A stretch of DNA of 55,169 nucleotides from an uncultured Eisenbergiella sp. GTDB taxonomy: Bacteria > Bacillota > Clostridia > Lachnospirales > Lachnospiraceae. The stretch covers positions 1 to 55,169 of the forward strand of contig CANQVD010000023.1 of assembly GCA_947627215.1 (NCBI GenBank), written 5' to 3'. The first letter of the stretch is position 1; every line of letters begins with the position of its first letter. The notes under the pieces were generated by a model. It was not told where the DNA came from, did no database searches, and saw only the letters and a list, made by a program, of their open reading frames with translations. Made by a program: the position numbers and the translations under genes. Below are positions 49,793 to 55,169 of the stretch, one piece after another.

Positions 49793-49835
49793 GCCGCCGG
49801 ACAAAGGAGAGTGCGGCCGGGAGGCCGATCGAAAG

Positions 49836-49879
49836 GGGACATGACTGCGCTTTGGCACGTTATGTCCCTGTCTGTTTTT
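49836..49879 (+). terminator. Terminator of folT
   Basis: GGGACATGA (49836-49844) pairs with TTATGTCCC (49860-49868) with one wobble, then TGTCTGTTTTT. Confidence 0.75.
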
Positions 49880-49955
49880 CACCGGCCCTTTTCGGGCGTC
49901 CATTTTCTCTTTCTCACATTTTTCATAATTTTTCATAATTTTTTTCATATCCCTG

Positions 49956-49984
49956 TTGACGAATAATATTATATGATATATACT
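49956..49984 (+). promoter_or_regulatory. Sigma-A promoter of the PadR operon
   Basis: TTGACG (49956-49961), 17-bp spacer, TATACT (49979-49984). An AT-rich stretch with repeated TTTTTCATAA upstream may act as an UP element. Confidence 0.85.
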
Positions 49985-50022
49985 ATTATCAGAAATAATA
50001 TTATACATCATATAATATTATA
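49962..50022. promoter_or_regulatory. Three palindromic operator-like sites around the PadR promoter
   Basis: The perfect palindrome ATAATATTAT recurs inside 12-mers at 49962-49973, 49994-50005 and 50011-50022. One lies in the spacer just after the -35 and two lie downstream of the start site. This is ideal for autorepression by the PadR protein encoded next. Confidence 0.7.
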
Positions 50023-50085
50023 GATTTGTATAGCATAGAACGCGGAAAACGCATGACGAGGGGAAACGGGGAGGCGCATATACGC

Positions 50086-50409
50086 ATGATTTTTAATACG
50101 GGAGCGGCGCTGCTGGACGCGATCGTCCTGGCGGTGGTATCCAGGGAACCGGAGGGAACATACGGATATAAGATCACGCAGGAGGTCCGGCAGGTCATCG
50201 AGCTGTCGGAATCCACGCTGTATCCGGTGCTGCGCAGGCTGATGCGGGACGATTGTCTGGAGGTCTATGATGTGGAGTGCGGCGGGCGCAACAGGCGGTA
50301 TTACAAGATCACGCCGCGGGGCAGCGCGCAGTTGAAGCTTTACGAGGCGGAATGGATCCGGTATTCGGGGAAAATCACGGGGATGTTCGAGGGAGGTGCG
50401 GGCAGATGA
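50086..50409 (+). CDS. PadR-family transcriptional regulator
   Basis: 107 residues. The winged helix is the PadR type: LLDAIVLAVVSREPEGTYGY, KITQEVRQVIELSESTLYP, VLRRLMRDDCLEVYDVECGG and RRYYKITPRG. ATG 50086 is the usual family start, with GGGGAGGCG about 11 bases upstream; ATG 50053 is in frame and possible. It overlaps the next gene by 4 bp (ATGA). PadR followed by DUF1700 and DUF4097 genes is a common Firmicutes set, and the operator-like palindromes indicate autoregulation. Confidence 0.93.
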   Translation: MIFNTGAALLDAIVLAVVSREPEGTYGYKITQEVRQVIELSESTLYPVLRRLMRDDCLEVYDVECGGRNRRYYKITPRGSAQLKLYEAEWIRYSGKITGMFEGGAGR

Positions 50410-51377
50410 ACAGAATGGATTTTATGAACAGGCTTTCGGCGCTGCTTTCCGATCTGCCGGAGAATGAGCGCAAAGAGGCGATGGAATATTATAATGATTA
50501 TCTGAACGACGCCGGTGTGGAGAACGAGGGAGAGGTGCTGGAAGCGCTGGGAACGCCGGAGGAGCTGGCCGCCACCATACGGGAAGGTCTGCAGGATGCC
50601 CAGGGGCAGCAGGGCGTTTTTTCCGAGGAAGGGTTTCAGGCGGGACCGCGATCCCGCGGCAACGAGATCATCGCCAGACCGCAGGGCGCCGGGGAAAATA
50701 CGGACGCGGCCTCTGCGCGGGAAGGCGGTGCGGCGGAGGGAGTGCAGAACGGGCCGCGGTCAGGCGAACGGACAGACGCCGGCGGGAAGGACGTGGGCGG
50801 CAGCGGACGCTTTGGAGAGCGCCGGAGCCCCGGCGGGAACGGCGCGGAGCCAAATGCCGGGAGCGGGGCAAAGGCCGACGCCGGGAGCGGCGCGCGCAGC
50901 GCCACGAACGGCAGCGGCGATCCCCGGAATCTGAACCGGCGATATCGCCAGGACAGCGGGAAAAAACATCTGAGTGGAGGCATGATCGTGCTGCTCACCG
51001 TCCTCGCCGTCTTCGCCCTGCCGGTCATCATCGCCGTAGGGATCGGGCTTTTGACCGCGCTGGTGGTGCTGGCGCTGGCGGCGATCTTCTTCACCATCGT
51101 GTTCCTGTTCGGCGGCGTGATCCTCATCTGTGCCGGACTGATCTGTCTGGCCGCTTCCGTGGCGAAGCTGACGGCCTTTCCGGCGGCGGCGCTGCTCTCC
51201 ATGGGGATCAGCTTTCTGTGCATCGGGGGCGGCATTTTCCTGACGCTGGCCATTGGATGGGTGGTCACGAAGCTGTTCCCGCCGCTTTTCCGGAAAGCGG
51301 CGGACGGCGTGAGGACCGTGACTCACAGAAAACAAGGAAAGGACGATATTCGATTTGAGAAGGGAGGGCAATCATGA
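50406..51377 (+). CDS. DUF1700 (HAAS) membrane protein
   Basis: 323 residues. The N-terminal HAAS helical domain (MDFMNRLSALLSDLPENERK, EAMEYYNDYLNDAG, LEALGTPEELAATI) is typical of the DUF1700 family. A long disordered, Gly/Ala/Arg/Asn-rich segment (about 80-190) precedes four membrane segments at the C-terminus (MIVLLTVLAVFALPVIIAVG onward). It is linked by ATGA overlaps to the genes on both sides. HAAS domains are thought to interact with PadR-type partners; that role is inferred here. The disordered insert is longer than I would expect for the family. Confidence 0.85.
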   Translation: MNRMDFMNRLSALLSDLPENERKEAMEYYNDYLNDAGVENEGEVLEALGTPEELAATIREGLQDAQGQQGVFSEEGFQAGPRSRGNEIIARPQGAGENTDAASAREGGAAEGVQNGPRSGERTDAGGKDVGGSGRFGERRSPGGNGAEPNAGSGAKADAGSGARSATNGSGDPRNLNRRYRQDSGKKHLSGGMIVLLTVLAVFALPVIIAVGIGLLTALVVLALAAIFFTIVFLFGGVILICAGLICLAASVAKLTAFPAAALLSMGISFLCIGGGIFLTLAIGWVVTKLFPPLFRKAADGVRTVTHRKQGKDDIRFEKGGQS

Positions 51378-52747
51378 AGAAAAGAGTCAAAGCTGCGGTC
51401 ATTGCGGGCGCCTGCTGCATGGCGCTGGGCGTGTCGCTGTCGGGGATCGGTGCGATGGCGGGGGGCCTTGAGGATCTGGATAAGATCGATACGGGAATAA
51501 ACACGGTCAGGACATACAGCGTCGGCAGCGTGACGCGGACAGGCATATACGGTCTGCCGGGCATCGGGAACGTGCTGTGGACGCTGGACCGTCTGGATGA
51601 TATGGACGACATTCTGGAAAACAGATGGGACAGGAAGGAAGACGAGCTGGAAGAAAAATGGGACGCGCTGGAAGAGGAATGGGACCGGAACGAAGATGCG
51701 CGGGAAGAAAGATGGGATGCCCTGGAGGACCGTCTGGAGCGGGAATACGGCGATGAATGGGAAGATTATCTGGAGCGGAAGTACGGCGAGGACTGGGAGG
51801 ACTATCTGGAACGGGAGTACGGCGAGGATCTGGGAGAGCGCCTGGAACAGGAAGTCCGGGACTGGACGGACGGTCTGGTGTCCCGTGCGGCGCATTATGC
51901 GGAGGGATACGCGGATGAGGAGCACCATGCGGAGCACGTCGAAGACACCCTGGAGAGCAATTTGAAGAGAAATGCCGCCGAAGCCGCGGAAGGAAAGGCC
52001 TACAGCGAAAAAGCGGAGAGCGGGCAGGAAATCTATACCGGGGACTTTGAAACGGATATCGCTTACAGCGGTTCTCTGAAAAAGCTGGATGTGGAGATGG
52101 GGCTTCATGATCTTCTGATCGCGGAGGGAGAGGGAAATACCGTGCATCTTACAGGGGTAAACGCCGATAAAGTCCAGTGCTACGTGAAGAACGGTACGCT
52201 TCATCTGAAGGATGTGGGGGAGGGCGTTATCTTCCACGCCGCGGATGAGCGCAGGCTCACGCTGACGGTCCCGGCGGGCATTGTCTGGGACAAGGCGGAG
52301 CTTGGCATGAAGCTGGCCTGCCTGGAGGTGCCGAAGCTGGCGGCGGCGGAGGCGGATCTGGAAACGGAGGTCGGCGCCATTCTGGCCGGTACCGTGAACG
52401 CCCAAAAGCTGGACGCGGATACGGAGATGGGCGCCGTCGAGGTACAGGCGTTCACTGCCGGAACGCTGGATATTTCCACTTCGATGGGCAGTGTGGAAAT
52501 GGCCGGTACCGTGAGCGGCAATGCGGAGATTTCCACGGAAATGGGCAGCGTGGAGCTGACGCTGCATCAGGATGCGGCGTCCCTCAATTACAGGATTGAA
52601 AACGAAATGGGAAGCGTCTCCATCGACGGGAAGGACTACGGTCCCATTTCCGACAAAAAGACGGAGGTCAGCAACGGTGCACCGTACACGCTGGAAGCGG
52701 AGGCCGAGATGGGCAGCGTGACCGTTCTGTTTGACGGAATATCATGA
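51374..52747 (+). CDS. DUF4097 beta-strand repeat protein with charged acidic/aromatic repeat region
   Basis: 457 residues. A signal sequence (MKKRVKAAVIAGACCMALGV, about 1-28) is followed by a strongly charged stretch at about 80-165. Near-repeats there read EYGDEWEDYLER, KYGEDWEDYLER and EYGEDLGERLEQE, with tryptophan-glutamate spacing like an extended helix. The C-terminal half (about 230-457) is the DUF4097 right-handed beta helix, with GS/GA-V-E turns repeated: TEMGAVEVQ, TSMGSVEM, TEMGSVEL, NEMGSVSI, AEMGSVTV. Such proteins are exported surface or envelope proteins of unknown role linked to PadR/HAAS genes. ATGA overlaps join it to both neighbours. Confidence 0.85.
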   Translation: MKKRVKAAVIAGACCMALGVSLSGIGAMAGGLEDLDKIDTGINTVRTYSVGSVTRTGIYGLPGIGNVLWTLDRLDDMDDILENRWDRKEDELEEKWDALEEEWDRNEDAREERWDALEDRLEREYGDEWEDYLERKYGEDWEDYLEREYGEDLGERLEQEVRDWTDGLVSRAAHYAEGYADEEHHAEHVEDTLESNLKRNAAEAAEGKAYSEKAESGQEIYTGDFETDIAYSGSLKKLDVEMGLHDLLIAEGEGNTVHLTGVNADKVQCYVKNGTLHLKDVGEGVIFHAADERRLTLTVPAGIVWDKAELGMKLACLEVPKLAAAEADLETEVGAILAGTVNAQKLDADTEMGAVEVQAFTAGTLDISTSMGSVEMAGTVSGNAEISTEMGSVELTLHQDAASLNYRIENEMGSVSIDGKDYGPISDKKTEVSNGAPYTLEAEAEMGSVTVLFDGIS

Positions 52748-53895
52748 GGAAGAATCCTTTGAGAGAATTGTTTCGGAAGATAAAGGCCTTTTGTGAAAAA
52801 AGGCGGGAGGACATCCGGCAACGGGCCTACTGGGTGCGCAAATGGGAGGTCACCTGGAAGAACACGCTGGTGACCGCCGCCATTCTGTGCATGGTGACCG
52901 CCGTGGCATGGATCTACCACCGGCTCAGCGCGGGAACGGTCAATATCGTGATGTTTTACACCATCGCCCTGATCTTCATTCCCCGCTTCACGGAAGGGTA
53001 TGTGCCGGGGATCGTGGCCGCCATGGTCAGTGTGGGCTGCGTCAACTACCTGTTCACCTACCCGTATTTCCAGTGGGATTTCATGCGGGAGCGCTATCCC
53101 ATCACCTTCGTCTGTATGCTGCTGATCGCCATCACCGTCAGCGCGGTCACCTCCTATACGAAGGAACAGTCCCGGGTGCTGGCGGCGCAGGAAAAACAGC
53201 TCATGGAAGCGGAAAAGGAAAAGATGCGGGCCAATCTGCTGCGGGCCGTTTCCCACGATCTGCGCACACCTCTGACGGGCATCATCGGAGCCAGCAGCGC
53301 TTACCTGGAAAATGGCGATTCCCTCAGCGAGGAAAAAAAGCGCAGTATGGTGGAGCACATCGGCGAGGACGCCAACTGGCTTTTGAACATGGTGGAAAAC
53401 CTGCTGACCGTGACCCGGATCCGGGGCGATCTGACGGGCGTGAACAAAACGGAGGAAGCCGCGGAGGAAGTGGTCTACGAGGCTGTGAGCCGGGCCAAAA
53501 AGCGCAATCCCGGCATACAGGTGCGCGTTTTTGTGCCGGAGGAATTCCTGATGCTGCCCATGGATGCGGTGCTGATCGGGCAGGTGCTGATCAATCTGAT
53601 GGAAAACGCGTATTTTCACGCCAGGAGCGACCAGCCGATGGACGTCTACGTCTATCGGAAGGAGGAGGAAGCCGTCTTCGGCGTGCGGGATTACGGGATC
53701 GGCATTCCGCCGGCCCGGCTGGACACGATCTTTGACGGCGAGGCGATGGAGGGGAGCGGCAATTCCGACAGCTACCGCGGGATGGGCATCGGGCTTTCCA
53801 TCTGCAAAACCATCGTCACCGCCCACGGCGGCAGGATCATGGCCCACAACCACGACAGGGGCGCGGAGATTTCCTTCACGCTGCCGATGGGGTGA
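52744..53895 (+). CDS. Sensor histidine kinase, truncated KdpD-like (DUF4118)
   Basis: 383 residues. The DUF4118 four-helix membrane domain of KdpD (about 38-138: TLVTAAILCMVTAVAWIYH, FIPRFTEGYVPGIVAAM, NYLFTYPYF) is followed by a HisKA domain with the phosphorylated histidine in RAVSHDLRTPLTGIIG (H171). The ATPase part carries NLMENAYFHA (N box), DYGIGIPP and GMGIGLSI. The N-terminal KdpD sensor and USP domains are missing, as in many Firmicutes DUF4118 kinases. No kdpABC genes are present. ATGA overlap with the DUF4097 gene shows it belongs to the PadR operon. Confidence 0.9.
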   Translation: MRKNPLRELFRKIKAFCEKRREDIRQRAYWVRKWEVTWKNTLVTAAILCMVTAVAWIYHRLSAGTVNIVMFYTIALIFIPRFTEGYVPGIVAAMVSVGCVNYLFTYPYFQWDFMRERYPITFVCMLLIAITVSAVTSYTKEQSRVLAAQEKQLMEAEKEKMRANLLRAVSHDLRTPLTGIIGASSAYLENGDSLSEEKKRSMVEHIGEDANWLLNMVENLLTVTRIRGDLTGVNKTEEAAEEVVYEAVSRAKKRNPGIQVRVFVPEEFLMLPMDAVLIGQVLINLMENAYFHARSDQPMDVYVYRKEEEAVFGVRDYGIGIPPARLDTIFDGEAMEGSGNSDSYRGMGIGLSICKTIVTAHGGRIMAHNHDRGAEISFTLPMG

Positions 53896-54042
53896 TGCGG
53901 CCGGGACAGGATGCAGCCGCGCCGGGGCCGCGGGTGGAGTGAGACTGTGGGAGTAGGAGCGGCCGCGCCGGGGCTGTGGGTGCAGGATGGATACCGGCCT
54001 GTACAGGCGGGGCGGAAACGGGATCCGGAGAGGAAGAAATCT

Positions 54043-54738
54043 GTGAACGGAACGATACTGGTAATAGAGGATGAAGAGAATATTCGCGATTTTATCGCCA
54101 CCAGCCTGCGGGCACAGGAATACAAGGCGGTGGACGCGAAGAGCGCGAAGGAGGGAATTGCGCTGGCCGCGTCGCTCTGCCCGGACCTGATCCTGCTGGA
54201 TCTGGGCCTGCCGGATATGGACGGGATGGAGGTGATCCGGAGCGTGCGCGCCTGGTCCGAGCTGCCCATCGTCGTCATTTCCGCCCGCACCCAGGAAAAG
54301 GAGAAGGTGACGGCGCTGGATCTGGGCGCGGACGATTACATCACCAAGCCCTTCGGGATCTCCGAGCTGATGGCCCGGGTCCGCACGGCCCTGCGCCACG
54401 GCGTCCATGTGGCGGGAGCCGGCCTGTCTGCCGAGGTGTTCCGGGTGGGCGGCCTGTCGCTGGACTTCGGGAAGCGCCTTTTGAAGGTGGACGGGGTGGA
54501 GATCCATCTGACGCAGGTGGAGTACAAAATCGTGGCTTTTCTGGCGCGCAACGCGGGGCGGGTCATGACCTATGACGCCATCATTTCCCATGTCTGGGGC
54601 CCGTATATGGACGACAACAATCGCATCCTGCGGGTGAACATGGCCAACATCCGCCGCAAGCTGGAGAAAAATCCTGCGGAGCCCAGGTACATCTATACCG
54701 AGATCGGGGTGGGGTATCGGATGGCGGAGGAGGAGTGA
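54043..54738 (+). CDS. KdpE-like response regulator (OmpR/PhoB family)
   Basis: 231 residues from GTG 54043 (GGAGAGGAAG about 6 to 10 bases upstream). The receiver domain has ILVIEDEENIRDF, the phospho-Asp in LILLDLGLPDMDG (about D53), and the Lys in DYITKPF. The winged-helix effector domain has VEIHLTQVEYKIVAFLARN and NIRRKLEKNPAEPRYIYTEI with GVGYRM. It follows the kinase by 147 bp; this gap contains a 20-bp imperfect direct repeat around GCCGCGCCGGGG (53918 and 53972). It is the presumed partner of the DUF4118 kinase. Confidence 0.94.
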   Translation: MNGTILVIEDEENIRDFIATSLRAQEYKAVDAKSAKEGIALAASLCPDLILLDLGLPDMDGMEVIRSVRAWSELPIVVISARTQEKEKVTALDLGADDYITKPFGISELMARVRTALRHGVHVAGAGLSAEVFRVGGLSLDFGKRLLKVDGVEIHLTQVEYKIVAFLARNAGRVMTYDAIISHVWGPYMDDNNRILRVNMANIRRKLEKNPAEPRYIYTEIGVGYRMAEEE

Positions 54739-54771
54739 GGAGGGGCGGCCCGGGAGACGGCCCCCGATTTA

Positions 54772-54843
54772 TCCAATCACCGATTGGACAATTAAAACTG
54801 TTGCAGGAGAATGGAATTGTTCAATCGCCGATTGGATAATTAA
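54772..54843. repeat. Two palindromic 24-bp sites upstream of the XRE gene
   Basis: Sites 54772-54795 and 54820-54843 share the pattern CAATC-RCC-GATTGGA-Y-AATTAA, 48 bp apart in direct orientation. Each has a 6 to 7 bp dyad (TCCAATC/GATTGGA in the first). They look like operators for a DNA-binding protein. Confidence 0.6.
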
Positions 54844-54885
54844 GTATCGACCGACAAAATTTTCCTTTTCTGCTGAGCGTCATTT

Positions 54886-54945
54886 TCCTGCGTATAAAAC
54901 CCCAATGTTAATTTGCGTTGCTTGCGGCAATGGGCGATTTTCAAT
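54886..54945 (+). repeat. Dispersed 60-bp repeat, copy B
   Basis: 80 percent identical to 23811-23870. It ends 40 bp before the XRE regulator start and may be part of its leader or promoter region. Confidence 0.75.
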
Positions 54946-54985
54946 ACAATAGCGACAGCAAATAAAAGAAAGGGGTGTATTCCTA

Positions 54986-55169
54986 ATGCTGAATGAAAAC
55001 ATTAAAACTCTGAGAAGATCAAAAGGACTTTCACAGGAAGAACTGGCCGTCAAGCTGAATGTGGTGCGGCAGACGATCTCTAAATGGGAGCAGGGACTGT
55101 CTGTCCCGGATTCTGAAATGCTGATCTCTATTTCAGAAGCGCTTGAAACGCCTGTGAGCACTTTGCTCG
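54986..55169 (+). CDS. XRE-family transcriptional regulator (partial, runs off the right edge)
   Basis: 61 codons are visible. A canonical Cro/CI helix-turn-helix fills them: IKTLRRSKGLSQEELAVKLN, VVRQTISKWEQGLSVPDS, then SISEALETPVSTLL. AAAGGGGTG lies about 7 to 10 bases before the ATG. This start, including the Q-T-I-S-K-W-E-Q-G recognition helix, is typical of small Firmicutes regulators that carry a C-terminal membrane segment. The rest is outside the window. The palindromic sites at 54772-54843 may be its operators. Confidence 0.9.
   Translation, partial: MLNENIKTLRRSKGLSQEELAVKLNVVRQTISKWEQGLSVPDSEMLISISEALETPVSTLL

Noticed and set aside
1-55169. CRISPR arrays, tRNA and rRNA genes, complete insertion sequences, replication origin
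   Set aside because: No regularly spaced repeats, no tRNA-like cloverleaf with CCA context, no rRNA core, and no transposase gene were recognised.

Overview
The window looks like the chromosome of a GC-rich, spore-forming Clostridia member, most probably Lachnospiraceae. The grounds are the SpoIIGA/sigma-E/sigma-G/YlmC/NrdR block, LL-diaminopimelate aminotransferase, an ANTAR regulator beside glutamine synthetase, a THF riboswitch in front of folT, and Gram-positive ribosome sites and sigma-A promoters. No rRNA, tRNA or CRISPR array was seen. All assignments come from reading motifs; no database search was run.

Layout. 0-5 kb: nitrogen and lysine metabolism (gltB end, gltD, glnA, ANTAR regulator, dapL). 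5.4-6.3 kb: a degenerate tyrosine recombinase. 6.4-10.4 kb (minus): an AraC/Cache membrane regulator and a secreted DUF5722 glycosidase-like protein with a structured leader RNA. 10.6-15.3 kb (minus): an alanine/glycine symporter and the TrkAH potassium system. 15.5-22.1 kb (plus): a lipoprotein, then GH105, a CE12-type esterase, a GH112 phosphorylase and L-rhamnose mutarotase, read here as intracellular processing of rhamnogalacturonan-I oligosaccharides. 22.1-28.9 kb: an AT-richer accessory island with a frameshifted AbiEii-type toxin and its HTH partner, a zinc-ribbon gene broken by a stop codon, a LURP-one protein, an HNH nuclease, Tag glycosylase, a type I toxin-antitoxin candidate with a 34-residue hydrophobic peptide, an AraC remnant and a RelB/YafQ pair. 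28.9-33.5 kb: a macrolide-efflux-like MFS gene behind a leader peptide and competing RNA hairpins, then two sugar-type ABC permeases and an HlyD-like adaptor. 33.47-33.71 kb: a 238-bp near-perfect palindrome.

33.9-40.1 kb: YdjI/YdjG-like envelope proteins, then spoIIGA-sigE facing sigG, ylmC and nrdR. 40.3-45.3 kb: a complete dipeptide-type ABC importer with a two-domain ATPase. 45.3-48.8 kb: yqeG, aroE, an aroK-aroQ fusion and a DUF1624 membrane protein. 48.9-49.8 kb: THF riboswitch and folT. 50-54.7 kb: a tightly overlapping PadR/DUF1700/DUF4097/KdpD-like/KdpE-like unit. The window ends inside an XRE regulator.

The least explained items are the leader-peptide attenuator before the MFS gene, the type I toxin locus, the 238-bp palindrome, the structured leader of the DUF5722 gene, the aroK-aroQ fusion, and an 80 percent identical 60-bp repeat present at 23.8 and 54.9 kb.
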